From Yamadazyma tenuis (taxonomy: Eukaryota; Ascomycota; Pichiomycetes; Serinales; Debaryomycetaceae): a stretch of 64,000 bases of DNA. The stretch spans positions 947,001 to 1,011,000 of the forward strand of contig NC_089463.1 of the NCBI RefSeq assembly GCF_029203305.1, written 5' to 3'. Shown piece by piece: positions 10,601 through 18,959 of this stretch (its first letter is position 1; each line of letters opens with the position of its first letter). The notes beneath the pieces are model-generated. The model searched no databases and was not told the origin of the DNA. It saw only the letters and a list, made by a program, of their open reading frames with translations. A program made the position numbers and the translations under genes.

Positions 10601-11101
10601 AGACTCGGTCAATTCAGCAACAGTCAGATTGAAGGCCTTACAAATATTTGTGAAACTACCTTAGGCAAGCTCGGTAAGCAAAACACAGATTATGTTTGCA
10701 ACTCAGACATATGTGTAGAATTCAAAAAGCACTACGAACAAACCAAGAAACAACAAGAAACATCTCGGACTTCAACACCAGTCCCAGAAACTCCTGGGTT
10801 CTTCTCCAAGATTCCTAAGGCCCCCAAGACCCCAACTACTAACCAGAATTCAATTCTAGAAGAGTCCCGATCTCCTCCAGCTATGACTCCAAGATTTGAT
10901 TTGGATTTCGTCAATTCAGTAGAAATCGACAAGTTATGGTTACAAGTGTTAAGTGGAAAGGATATCGATAATCCGAATGGCCGTAATCCGGATATTCTCA
11001 ACCCAGAACCTAAATTCGAATTTCCATCAGGCACCTCAAGGGGGAGCAACGTTAATGATTTCTTTGGGAGCATCTCATTTGACGCTTTATTTGACATATA
11101 A
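7679..11101 (+). CDS. Zn(II)2Cys6 transcription factor
   Basis: A 1140-residue fungal zinc-cluster regulator. The binuclear cluster has Cys23, Cys26, Cys33, Cys39, Cys42 and Cys51 with spacing C-x2-C-x6-C-x5-C-x2-C-x8-C and basic residues between the second and third Cys. It is preceded by an Arg/Lys-rich nuclear signal. A Ser/Thr/Pro-rich linker follows to about residue 330. After that comes the middle homology region, with FGPFSWCSIMQRDRALKILW near 360 and the MAVSLGCNREPDN ... RRIWHCLILQDLNLAYTFGQP block near 660-710 that is typical of the fungal_trans domain. The C-terminal 100 residues are Pro/Thr-rich and then acidic, consistent with activation. The layout resembles large Hap1/Oaf1-like factors, but I cannot assign an orthologue or target pathway. 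Confidence 0.85.
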   Translation: MATFQNESVEHRPRKKKRIRLVCENCKKKKVRCDRGHPCEQCLKIGKGDSCKYDEEALKVNNSHSQDTLPYFDSVRRPIRFEVSDNSSKLAPHNSQINLGGVKRNSAEQESETKVIDSTRMEVELLKTRLRHIESSINTGGFFTTVLNPSHPNKVKDMNNTLLPGVSRLGMLTSPVSSTSPSEQTPAITRGGDEIDNSSLVSETLAGLPHYLDKCSYPPGNPIMEKHGSDGDRIKSSSSPERVTTGGSFASSSSHQSGERSHPQPSIHHSFSSLDKPIESLETQTTYLRTKINGGSRSEPLDPYYPNELKSLNSYGMLNGGTNDSDHLGNPYASPEDKINFYEGYSTVHVKENLRRISFGPFSWCSIMQRDRALKILWDQTMKVKESSANAAVIFNEKDDLESQTKSVLSNTDSEGSLTLNEMVFEKRLLEPEGVVDMVPYYKLIKSQVQRTKPETSTSTLPLGVTYVDEKLGNELRLIDKIQVILPKQKVVWKLLKIFFKDMYPFMPFLDENLFRTEIEKILGPEGFADRKIEHINVEKRLDLAYIGTLLILLRLSFLSLFTNQNDIDELRLKMDNLNPEDQAYHYLLLNPITINIIVIAQECLDQFNLYRQPTFPVLSLALYTRLYHTYAPEDGDGADGGGSSGMLALLIKMAVSLGCNREPDNLPNMDRVSPMNNVTRRIWHCLILQDLNLAYTFGQPISISRGTYDARVPFYRKGEECLRDVELDKFITEALFGSAALYMSARNVVHLVLNVEGATKISEVCKAVSALELVMSTEYGSLDSCLNPKPGPYQDICRILAAKFYIAVKAFNIMIFFYLFLNYEKKNPELAFFYARKILLITVGEMMPHFFEMIGNFKNDLVLNPPFEQFIHKSNIILMALIIRVNFLTQEFKENPEHHLKLELNTAYNQYFKNLIQLSSALTRCLEVSIAVISKISNRYYYAWRITKGHSFLLRTITKNKFYQENREAGAALRLGQFSNSQIEGLTNICETTLGKLGKQNTDYVCNSDICVEFKKHYEQTKKQQETSRTSTPVPETPGFFSKIPKAPKTPTTNQNSILEESRSPPAMTPRFDLDFVNSVEIDKLWLQVLSGKDIDNPNGRNPDILNPEPKFEFPSGTSRGSNVNDFFGSISFDALFDI

Positions 11102-11227
11102 TACACCCTGACCTTTAAGACTTAAGACTTTATGTATATATGAATTATTGGTTTGAATGATTTTGTAGACCTCTTCAGCTAGAAAATCCATCGCCTTCGC
11201 ACAGTGAAAAATTACAGTTGGTGTTCA

Positions 11228-12190
11228 ATGAAAAGACCGTTGAATTTAAGCGAAGAAGAGCTACAACAGTTGGCAAAAGAGAAAGTAGAAAACGATGTCA
11301 AGAGACAGAAGCTAGGGCTATCCAAGAATCAGTACAAAAAATTGTTGAGGCAACAGAAACACGAGGAGACTAAAGATGAATATAGAAAGCTGAAGAAGGA
11401 AAAGCGTAAAGCAGCTAAAGAAAGAGCACAACAGAAAGCAGAGACCGACAGGAAAGAGAATGAGAAGAAACCAGGAAGACTTTCTCCAAGCCAACAACTT
11501 CCTACCGGAGTTAGGTGTTTGGTGGACTGTGAGTTCGATGATTTGATGACCGAGCGAGAAATCAGATCACTATCATTGCAAATTACTCGGATGTACAGTG
11601 CCATGAGAACATGTAAATATAACGTTGGGCTCGAGGTGAGTCCTGTAGATAAGAACTTGAAGAAACAATTCGACACCAAGGTCCCTCAGCACAAAGCATG
11701 GAAGAATATCACAATGGATAGTAAACCCATATCACAAATCATTGAAGAGTCAGGGAAAGTTGAAGACTTTGTGTACTTCACAGCTGATACTGACGAAGTA
11801 ATTGAAGAGCTAGAGGAAGGTAAAACCTATATCATCGGGGGAATCGTTGACAAAAATAGACATAAAGATTTATGTGTGAAGAAGGCCAAAGAGTTGGGAT
11901 TAAAGGTAGGTAAGCTACCCATTGGCAAGTATATCCAGATAAGTGGTAGACAAGTATTAGCCACTAGTCACGTGTACGAAATATGCTGTAAGTGGTTCGA
12001 GTACAAGGATTGGGGGAAAGCCTTCCATGAAGTCTTACCACAGAGAAAATTGGAAGGGAAGGTAAGGAAGAGAGTGAACAGAGACGTAAATGATGTAGTG
12101 GACGAGGCTGTTGAGAGCGAAGGGAACACCGCTGAATATGAAGATGAAGATCAAGATCAAGAAAATGCAGAATCATTGACTGCTAATTAA
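11228..12190 (+). CDS. TRM10: tRNA (guanine-9-N1)-methyltransferase Trm10
   Basis: SPOUT-class methyltransferase that adds the N1-methyl group to G9 of tRNAs using S-adenosylmethionine. The basic, coiled N-terminus (KNQYKKLLRQQKHEETKDEY) is typical of Trm10 tRNA-binding extensions. The SPOUT domain (about residues 95-285) shows VDCEFDDLMTEREIRSLSLQ, then VYFTADTDEVIEELEEG, then the knot signature YIIGGIVDKNRHKDLC and LPIGKYIQISGRQVLATSHV, including the conserved Asp in VDKNR. The C-terminus is acidic. The frame is open from a GTG at 11204, but the first ATG at 11228 gives a 320-residue protein, close to S. cerevisiae Trm10 (293). Confidence 0.92.
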   Translation: MKRPLNLSEEELQQLAKEKVENDVKRQKLGLSKNQYKKLLRQQKHEETKDEYRKLKKEKRKAAKERAQQKAETDRKENEKKPGRLSPSQQLPTGVRCLVDCEFDDLMTEREIRSLSLQITRMYSAMRTCKYNVGLEVSPVDKNLKKQFDTKVPQHKAWKNITMDSKPISQIIEESGKVEDFVYFTADTDEVIEELEEGKTYIIGGIVDKNRHKDLCVKKAKELGLKVGKLPIGKYIQISGRQVLATSHVYEICCKWFEYKDWGKAFHEVLPQRKLEGKVRKRVNRDVNDVVDEAVESEGNTAEYEDEDQDQENAESLTAN

Positions 12191-13481
12191 TATCGTATAG
12201 TTTGCAATACTACACCGCAGTAGAATTCCAAGACTTGTAGGTTCCCGAAGAATGAATTACTAGCCAATCTGACACAAAGACACGAAGGGAACACGCATAC
12301 GATTATTCAGAAAGGAATAGGAGTAATTGGACTAAAATATGACTCAATATACTTAGTGTGAGTGTGTGTTAGTGTTTGTGTGTAAGTCGGTATTGAAGAT
12401 AAGAGACAATGGATGCGAAAAAGTGCTTCTAGACGAAAAAATACCTTCACCGAGAGATGAAGAAAAGTGACCAAATACAAATCTGTTTGACACTCAGATT
12501 ATCAACAGACAAAGACTCAAAATCTCTCTAAGGCGAACACCCCACAAGAAAGTCAAAATTTCCTTGTGCCAAAGCTCCCCAGCCTTTTTTTACCTACATT
12601 CTTCAAGCCAGGCAGGATGACCGTGCCCTCACCAATTAGAGGCGCACACGTCGCCAGGCGCACTCAGTTGGAAAACCGCAAGGGAGAAAAAAAAACTAAC
12701 GGAAACAAACAAAACCAGAAAGAGAAGTACGTATAAACAGACCATTATAACTCAATGATTTGAGAAGCAAAATGGCCATTTGAACACCATAAAACGTGTA
12801 TAACGATCTGATCACCCCCATGATACCCAAACTCCCAGATTCATGCCCCTGTTTTCCGCTGCACAAAAAAAATCAACATTAGTCCCACCAAATCGAGAAA
12901 ACCCAAAAAGAATGGCGGTGTTTCAGGTGATTGTGAAATGACATGAATCGGAAAAAGCCTGATATACCCTCCTTAATCTCATTGGGTTACTGCCATGATG
13001 TCCATACCATAGAGCATAATCAAACAGAAATCATGAATCATAGTCGAGATGTTTGTAAGGGTGGCCCATTGGATCTTGTGCCCGCCGTTCAAGATGGTGA
13101 AATTTGAGATCAAGAACACAAACAAGGCTTTTTTTAAAAGGCACTTTGTCATAACCATAGGTTGTGGGGTTGAGGTGTGGATGCAGCGAAGGGAAGTACG
13201 ATTTGTCAATTGGTTGTCCGCAGGTTAGGAGATTGATTGTACCTGATTCTATTAATAGGCGCCCCCCTTTCTTTCGTGTTTTCGATTATAAAGGTGTTGG
13301 CGACCAACTAATGGGATTGGAGTGCTGCGAAGGAGTGCAGTGGCGGTAAACTCATATTGAAAGGTCACCTAACATTGTACACCGTTGGGGGTAGCCACGG
13401 TTGATGTTATGTTGACGTTGAGTGTCAGATGTTATTTTGCTTATGATTCTTTGTGAAACATATATTAACAAACCTTTTTAG
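12191..13481. other. Long leader/promoter region of RHO1
   Basis: About 1.3 kb without a credible gene. It includes a GT-rich stretch (about 12356-12387), A-rich runs near 12685-12725, and C/T-rich tracts. Just before the RHO1 ATG the sequence TATTAAC (about 13463) followed by a pyrimidine run and TAG (13479-13481) resembles a branch point and 3' splice site, so a 5'-UTR intron is possible. Candidate donors are GTACGT at 12727 and GTAAGT at 12382; no GTATGT was found. No tRNA or snoRNA signature seen. Confidence 0.45.
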
Positions 13482-14081
13482 ATGGTTCCTCCTTCAGCTG
13501 AAATTAGAAGAAAGTTAGTTATCGTAGGTGATGGTGCATGTGGTAAAACCTGTTTGTTGATTGTGTTCTCCAAGGGAACTTTCCCAGAAGTTTACGTTCC
13601 AACTGTTTTTGAAAACTATGTTGCCGACGTTGAAGTTGATGGAAGAAAAGTTGAATTGGCCTTATGGGATACTGCTGGTCAAGAAGATTACGATAGATTG
13701 AGACCTTTGAGTTATCCAGATTCCAACGTTATTTTAATTTGTTTCTCCATCGACTCCCCAGATTCTTTGGATAACGTGTTAGAAAAGTGGATTTCAGAAG
13801 TCTTGCATTTCTGCCAAGGTGTTCCAATCATCTTGGTTGGATGTAAACTGGATTTAAGAAATGATTCTCAAACCATTGAATTATTGAGACAACAACAACA
13901 ACAACCAATTTCAAGTTCTGAAGGTCAAAGCGTTGCTCAGAAGATTGGAGCCAGTAACTACTTGGAATGTTCTGCTAGAACTGGTGAAGGTGTTAGAGAA
14001 GTTTTTGAAGCTGCAACTAGAGCTTCGTTAAAGACCAAGGAAAAGAAGGAGAAGACCAAGAGGAAGTGTAACATTTTGTAA
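13482..14081 (+). CDS. RHO1: Rho-type GTPase Rho1
   Basis: Essential small GTPase that activates 1,3-beta-glucan synthase and protein kinase C in cell-wall integrity signalling and polarised growth. The 199-residue protein has the P-loop GDGACGKT (residues 16-23), the effector loop [10 protein letters not shown], the DTAGQED switch II motif, the Rho insert helix ([16 protein letters not shown]) and the ECSA base-binding motif. A Lys-rich polybasic stretch and the CaaX box CNIL, whose final Leu predicts geranylgeranylation, end the protein. In the GCKxDLR base-specificity motif, residue 123 is encoded by CTG at 13848-13850, plausibly Ser in a CUG-Ser yeast. An AG immediately precedes the ATG (see leader). 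Leu is mostly TTG, as expected of a well-expressed gene. Confidence 0.95.
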   Translation: MVPPSAEIRRKLVIVGDGACGKTCLLIVFSKGTFPEVYVPTVFENYVADVEVDGRKVELALWDTAGQEDYDRLRPLSYPDSNVILICFSIDSPDSLDNVLEKWISEVLHFCQGVPIILVGCKLDLRNDSQTIELLRQQQQQPISSSEGQSVAQKIGASNYLECSARTGEGVREVFEAATRASLKTKEKKEKTKRKCNIL

Positions 14082-14306
14082 GCAAAGAAGTTGCCTTTTG
14101 CGATAGTTGTTATCGTTTGTTTGAATGTAGAGGAACCTATCTGGCATATTTTTGAAGACTTGGTTGTCTTAGATGGTTACTTATATATATAATTTTGTTG
14201 TTTAGCTATTGCATGCAATTGTTCTTATGATCCAGGTTTTTCTGTAGAAGGAGGTAATGGGTGTGTGCCGGCAAATTGCGCACTGCTTTTTTTTCCTCAC
14301 CGCGAG

Positions 14307-14311
14307 CCAAT
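14307..14311 (+). promoter_or_regulatory. CCAAT box of the complex I gene
   Basis: CCAAT about 50 bases upstream of the NUMM ATG, a position used by the HAP2/3/5 complex for respiratory genes. Motif only; binding is inferred. Confidence 0.4.
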
Positions 14312-14359
14312 TGAAACATTTCAATTTATAAACCCGGCACCAACAGAGAAAGCATCCCA

Positions 14360-14791
14360 ATGTTTAGAAGAGTAGCCGTGCATAATAGAGTCGCCATAAG
14401 ATTCAAGTCAGCCACTGGGCTCACCAAGCCAGAGTTATCTGCTAATCCTATTGTGCAACAAGCCCCCAACAGATCAGAGACCTGGTCTAAATCGCAAGAA
14501 TCAAGATTAAACATCATCTCCAAATTTGCCTACAGATTTATCCAAAAAGACTTGGACCAGCAACCAAGAGCACACTCAGCCATGGAGTTAATAAGTAAGC
14601 AACCTGTCAGATACTTGAGCCATTCAGAAGGAAATATTGCAGTTTGTGATGGAAATAAAGGAAGCACTTTACAAGGACACCCTAAGGTGTTCATCAACTT
14701 GGACAAACCTGTGGCTTCTACTTGTGGTTACTGTGGATTGAGATATGCCAAGGAAGAACACAAACATTTGATTGAAGGAGAGAAGAGTTAA
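14360..14791 (+). CDS. NUMM: Respiratory complex I 13 kDa zinc subunit (NDUFS6/NUMM)
   Basis: Accessory subunit of NADH:ubiquinone oxidoreductase that binds zinc and is needed for late assembly of the matrix arm. The N-terminus (MFRRVAVHNRVAIRFK) is a basic amphipathic mitochondrial presequence. The C-terminal zf-CHCC domain is intact, with Cys96, His107, Cys122 and Cys125 in the context GHPKVFINLDKP and STCGYCGLRY. The length of 143 fits the family. Its presence shows a species with proton-pumping complex I, unlike Saccharomyces. A CCAAT box lies about 50 bases upstream. Confidence 0.93.
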   Translation: MFRRVAVHNRVAIRFKSATGLTKPELSANPIVQQAPNRSETWSKSQESRLNIISKFAYRFIQKDLDQQPRAHSAMELISKQPVRYLSHSEGNIAVCDGNKGSTLQGHPKVFINLDKPVASTCGYCGLRYAKEEHKHLIEGEKS

Positions 14792-15136
14792 GAGTTTTGG
14801 AAAAATATAACTTTTATTACTATTATAATTATTCACAGCAAGAAGGTACAACTGCTACCACCTTCAACAGGCAAAGGCCACTCATCATATCATAGAAACG
14901 CCTCGTAGTGATGCGATCATATGTACAATGTATACATCATTGTGTTCTTTTTGTCGTAGAGGAAGAGCTAGGATCTATGGCCATATTTGGCGCGGTGCTC
15001 CCGCTGTCTCTCGCGCTTTACAGCACATAATCGGAACGAGTCTCCGGATATACGCACACTTTGTCCTCCTACCCGAGGCGATAAATGACTTCAAAGCCAA
15101 AGTCATTTCTTTCACTTGCTTTATTATAACTCACCT
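14792..15136. other. Intergenic region NUMM-LrgAB
   Basis: 345 bases containing a short GC-rich block (about 14985-15060) with several CGCG and CGG words. The short open frame 14928-15143 has no recognisable features. No RNA gene seen. Confidence 0.5.
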
Positions 15137-16984
15137 ATGTTAAAGGACATCCTTCTAGGCATTACCTACGGTGTATATTATCTGAAGTCACATCTTTTTC
15201 GCTCATATGTGGTGGTACCGGTGGGGGTTGTTATTGAGATCATGATCCTATACGGCTTGAACCAATTTATTGTTAATATTCTTAAAATCACGTTCCCGGC
15301 GTCGGTCTTGGGAATGTTGATAAATACCGTAATCTTGTGTGGGTTATCTACTGCCACAAAGGTACATAAGGGGTTCGACATGGTGTTGAATCGGTATCTC
15401 CGAATGATTGAGCCGTCCATGAACTTCAGTTTGAAGTGGATCAACATATTTTTCATTCCTTCCTTCATCATCTTACCATTGAGCCAACCTATAACCATAA
15501 TTGAGGTGTTGAAGATTGCAGGCGTATTCGTTGTTGGCTGGTGTGCCTTAATGCTTATAAACATTTACTCGATTCAATTAATCAAGATCTTGATGAACCT
15601 CAATCGCAAAGAAGCTGCCAAAGAAACGACTCTGGACGACGACCATGATGAGGAGTTCATTAAAAACACATCGGAGGGTGTGTCAGAAATGGCTGGAGGT
15701 GATCTACGCCAGGTTCAAACCGAACCGTACGACTTGGGACGAGGTCACCATGAAAACCTAGGAATTGGACTGCTGCTGGCCACAGAAACCGAGAATATTG
15801 AACTAATGGACATGGACAACCCGTTTATAATGCGGCCTGAACGTAGCTATGTGAAGCAGAACAGTACACCAATCAGCATGGCATCTGAAGAAAATGAGTT
15901 TGGAGTGGAAACGGTGCTTCCATCGCGGATGTCCATGAAGCTGGCGCCTTCTCAAGTAGATGTTCCCCCAGGGTCATCACTGTCTAGTTCGAAGGAGAAG
16001 AATACCGAGATTGACTCGTATGCCCATTTGAATCCATTGGCAAAGAGAACCACCATTTTCATTACCAATTACATCGACTGGGTGCTTTATTTTCTTCTTT
16101 TCGTGGCTTCTCTCCCATTATTTTACACTCCATATCACATTTTCCTTCCTTTCCACTTCAGTGTCACCATATTCTCCTACTTTGTGGCACTATTGATACC
16201 CCACAAGTGGCCTGTCACAAAACGGTTTGCTCATCCAATCTTGGTGTCTACATTTTTGATCCTATTTATATGCTTTATCTCGTCATTAATCTACCATCAT
16301 ACTGCCAAGGGGTTTTTGGACGACTTAAAGTACTACAAGACAGGTAAGAACTACTTGAACTTGTTCAGTAAAGCTTACTTGTTTGACAATGGAGAAACCA
16401 ATAAAAATCCTCAAGAATCTATCACCAAGTATCCAATTTGGCCTGGTTGTGGAGATTTTCTCAGTTCGATGATGGACGTTTCAATTGTATCCTTGAGCTT
16501 ACCAATGTTCACTCATAGAAGGGATTTCATCAAGAATTTTTGGATTATGATTCCCATTTTGATGAGTATCGCACTTACGTTCTTGTTGTATCCGTTGATC
16601 TGCTACAATATCGGTATCAATCCCCAGAGATCAATTGGATTCATTGGCAGGTCGGTCACTTTGGCCTTGGGAAATCCATTGATAAATGCCCTTGAAGGTT
16701 CGATTTCATTAATGGCTGTTTGCACAATTCTTTCAGGGATTTGTGGAGTGTTGATTGGAGATTCATTATTCAAATTCTTAAGAGTGAAACCTGGAGACTA
16801 TGTGACTAGGGGTGTTAGTTTGGGTATCAACTGTGGGGCTATTGCAACCGCTCACCTATTGGACAGCGACCCGAGAGCTGCCAGTATGAGTAGTTTGAGC
16901 TTTGCTATCTTTGGAACCGTCATGATCGTATTTTCCAGTATCGGAGAGATTAGAAATTTTGTCCACGCCATGGTGGGTCAGTAA
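15137..16984 (+). CDS. LrgA-LrgB fusion membrane protein (PLGG1-like)
   Basis: A 615-residue polytopic membrane protein fusing the two parts of the bacterial CidA/LrgA-LrgB systems. Residues 1-155 hold several membrane helices in LrgA style (FPASVLGMLINTVILCGL ... FIPSFIILPLSQP). A hydrophilic insert of about 140 residues rich in acidic residues and Ser follows. The C-terminal half has further helices and the LrgB signature region: YPIWPGCGDFLSSMMDVSIV, GRSVTLALGNPLI and LGINCGAIATAHLLDSDPRAAS, containing the conserved helix-breaking Gly/Ala segment. Bacterial LrgAB modulates murein hydrolase activity or pyruvate uptake; plant PLGG1, with the same fusion, is a chloroplast glycolate/glycerate transporter. 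The fungal substrate and membrane are unknown to me. The frame opens at a TTG at 15116; the first ATG is 15137. Confidence 0.82.
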   Translation: MLKDILLGITYGVYYLKSHLFRSYVVVPVGVVIEIMILYGLNQFIVNILKITFPASVLGMLINTVILCGLSTATKVHKGFDMVLNRYLRMIEPSMNFSLKWINIFFIPSFIILPLSQPITIIEVLKIAGVFVVGWCALMLINIYSIQLIKILMNLNRKEAAKETTLDDDHDEEFIKNTSEGVSEMAGGDLRQVQTEPYDLGRGHHENLGIGLLLATETENIELMDMDNPFIMRPERSYVKQNSTPISMASEENEFGVETVLPSRMSMKLAPSQVDVPPGSSLSSSKEKNTEIDSYAHLNPLAKRTTIFITNYIDWVLYFLLFVASLPLFYTPYHIFLPFHFSVTIFSYFVALLIPHKWPVTKRFAHPILVSTFLILFICFISSLIYHHTAKGFLDDLKYYKTGKNYLNLFSKAYLFDNGETNKNPQESITKYPIWPGCGDFLSSMMDVSIVSLSLPMFTHRRDFIKNFWIMIPILMSIALTFLLYPLICYNIGINPQRSIGFIGRSVTLALGNPLINALEGSISLMAVCTILSGICGVLIGDSLFKFLRVKPGDYVTRGVSLGINCGAIATAHLLDSDPRAASMSSLSFAIFGTVMIVFSSIGEIRNFVHAMVGQ

Positions 16985-17027
16985 GCTCTGTAGCTATGTG
17001 TTATTAACCTAAACTTGAAAGTACAAA

Positions 17028-17033
17028 ACGCGT
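17028..17033 (+). promoter_or_regulatory. MCB box upstream of RNH202
   Basis: ACGCGT, the MluI cell-cycle box bound by the MBF G1/S factor, 18 bases before the RNH202 ATG. Fits a DNA-replication/repair gene; function inferred. Confidence 0.5.
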
Positions 17034-17050
17034 AATTTTATATTTCTTCA

Positions 17051-17878
17051 ATGAGCCAGAACCTTCAGTATCGGACGATACTTCTCCCTAAAGAAGTCGA
17101 GCTGAGTACTTATACACTTGTTCTGCTACCAGACTATCGTGATATATCCAAATCGTCCAAGTACTTGGTTTCATGTGGTTCGTTGTTCGAGTTAAAGCTG
17201 GTTCTGCTGGATCCCAAATCCATCATCTTCGAGAACGAAACCGACCAAGATGGAATAGTGGTTGAGTCACCTGAAATTATAATGGCTACCAAGTTTAACG
17301 TGGTATACTTGTTGATATCCACATTGTACAATCAGCTGTCATCGTCATATATCAGCTTGGAAAATTTCATAGATAATCATGAGTGGATTGGAAATGTGCC
17401 CGAAGCGTTGGTCGAGGATGCGTTAGAGAAGATATGTGACAAAATCACCGAAAATGGCGAGTTTTTCTACAAGGTGAACCAGGAGAAGACCAAGGAGTTC
17501 ATAAAACTGAAGATTGAGCTGGTTAAACAACAATTGAGTTCCAGTAAGTTGATGACACAGATAAAGATGAGTTTGTACGTAGATACAGAGACAGAGATTC
17601 CCATGGGGATGGAAGATCAGGAAATCTTATACTTAGCCAATGAGATGATTCTGTCACACTTGAGTATTAGTCTCGAACTACATGATTTTGAAGACCTTTT
17701 GAAGTACAAGAAGGGGATCCAGGCCCGTTTAACTGCTAAATCAATGGTGATGGAAGCACAAAAGCCAACAAAACATCAACCCAAAACCGGGAAAGCGGCT
17801 AAAGGAAAGGTCAAGAAGCCGGTGGTCAAAGTGGCCAAAGGCAAAGGAGCATTGGACATGTTGTTCAAGAAACGTTAG
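17051..17878 (+). CDS. RNH202: Ribonuclease H2 subunit B (Rnh202)
   Basis: Non-catalytic subunit of the RNase H2 trimer that removes ribonucleotides and RNA-DNA hybrids from nuclear DNA. The N-terminus is a short beta-rich triple-barrel segment (ILLPKEVELSTYTLVLLP, then LVSCGSLFELK). The helical Ydr279 core follows, with ATKFNVVYLLISTLYNQLS, WIGNVPEALVEDALEKICDKI and YKVNQEKTKEFIKLKIELV. A Lys-rich linker leads to the extreme C-terminus GALDMLFKKR, which resembles the PCNA-interacting PIP box found at this place in RNase H2B. Several CTG codons occur around residues 38-50. The 275-residue length is a little short compared with S. cerevisiae (350). It is convergent with the stomatin gene; 36 bases separate them. 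Confidence 0.85.
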   Translation: MSQNLQYRTILLPKEVELSTYTLVLLPDYRDISKSSKYLVSCGSLFELKLVLLDPKSIIFENETDQDGIVVESPEIIMATKFNVVYLLISTLYNQLSSSYISLENFIDNHEWIGNVPEALVEDALEKICDKITENGEFFYKVNQEKTKEFIKLKIELVKQQLSSSKLMTQIKMSLYVDTETEIPMGMEDQEILYLANEMILSHLSISLELHDFEDLLKYKKGIQARLTAKSMVMEAQKPTKHQPKTGKAAKGKVKKPVVKVAKGKGALDMLFKKR

Positions 17879-17914
17879 ATACATATGACATAAAGAGCCT
17901 ATTTACAAATTAAT

Positions 17915-18928
17915 CTAATCTTTCTTTTCATTAGCACCGGGAGGAGTTGAAGTGGTGGTGGATTTCTTAGTATCCTTGTTTAAATCGTTAAATATCTTCA
18001 TACCACTTACCATAAATTGACCAATATCACTCATGTTAGAAGGTAAGATGATGGTGTTAGTTTCTTTAGCCAAGTTACCAAATTGCTTGATGTAATCTTG
18101 CGCAATTTGCAAGTTAATGGCTTCGTGGCCATATTCATTTTGCTTGATAGTATTGGAAATCAATTCCAAAGACTTGGACATAGCAGCAGCATTGTTAATC
18201 TGTTCCTGCTTGGCAGCTTCAGACTTCAAGATTTGGGATTGCTTTTCCCCTTCAGCAATATTGATTCTCAGTTGTCTGATACCTTCACTCTCCAAGATCT
18301 CAGCTCTCTTCGATCTTTCAGCTGAAACTTGTCTGTGCATGGCCTCCAACACATTCGAAGGTGGATGTATATCTCTGATTTCGTATCTCAAACATTTGAC
18401 TCCCCAGTCCTCGGAGGCATCATTGATGGCCCTATTGATGTTGATGTTCAACTGCTGACGTTCTTTCAACACAGAATCCAAGGTTAAGGAACCAATCTCT
18501 GATCTCATAGTAGTTTGTGCCAATTGCGACACAGCGAATTGGAAGTCTTCCACTCCATAACAGGCTTTGTAAGCGTCCATTACCTTAATGTACAAAATTC
18601 CATCCAATTCCAAACTTACGTTATCAGCAGTGATGGCATTTTGAGTGGGGATCTCGACTGCCAGCTCCTTGAGAGATTGGACGTAAGAAATTTTGTCAAG
18701 GAATGGAATCAATACAGCCACTCCTGGGTTCAATATTTTGTGGAATTTCCCCATTCTTTCAACTATCCACGCCGTCTGCTGAGGCACAAACCTCACAATG
18801 GTATTGGCAGGCAATCGTTCTTTTTGGAAAAAATTCAATGTGGACATGTTGTTGAGCGACCGGGAAGTAATAATGGGCCGGAAGGCCGCAATTGGTCTTG
18901 CCGAAAACCCTCTTGAAATCAGAAGCAT
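17915..18928 (-). CDS. SLP2: Mitochondrial stomatin-like protein 2 (SPFH family)
   Basis: SPFH/band-7 scaffold of the mitochondrial inner membrane that in animals (STOML2) organises cardiolipin-rich domains and protease complexes. The basic N-terminus (MLLISRGFSARPIAAFRP) is a targeting presequence. The SPFH core (about residues 40-200) shows IVRFVPQQTAWIVERMGKFH, NPGVAVLIPFLDKISYVQSL, DNVSLELDGILYIKVMDAYKACYG and GVKCLRYEIRDIHPP, all hallmark segments. A long helix with EAMHRQVSAERSKRAEILES follows, then the STOML2-type C-terminal ILPSNMSDIGQFMVSGM. At 337 residues it matches the family. Saccharomyces lacks a close counterpart. Divergent from RRP45. Confidence 0.9.
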   Translation of the reverse strand: MLLISRGFSARPIAAFRPIITSRSLNNMSTLNFFQKERLPANTIVRFVPQQTAWIVERMGKFHKILNPGVAVLIPFLDKISYVQSLKELAVEIPTQNAITADNVSLELDGILYIKVMDAYKACYGVEDFQFAVSQLAQTTMRSEIGSLTLDSVLKERQQLNININRAINDASEDWGVKCLRYEIRDIHPPSNVLEAMHRQVSAERSKRAEILESEGIRQLRINIAEGEKQSQILKSEAAKQEQINNAAAMSKSLELISNTIKQNEYGHEAINLQIAQDYIKQFGNLAKETNTIILPSNMSDIGQFMVSGMKIFNDLNKDTKKSTTTSTPPGANEKKD

Positions 18929-18959
18929 TATAAGTTACAATTCTCTGAAATAAGTGACT

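Noticed and set aside
15116..15136. Extended N-terminus of the LrgAB protein from a TTG start
   Set aside because: Nuclear yeast genes start at ATG; the first ATG is 15137. The same reasoning moved the starts of the 1401, 3598, 11228, 19119, 24152, 28808, 50704 and 60307 genes.
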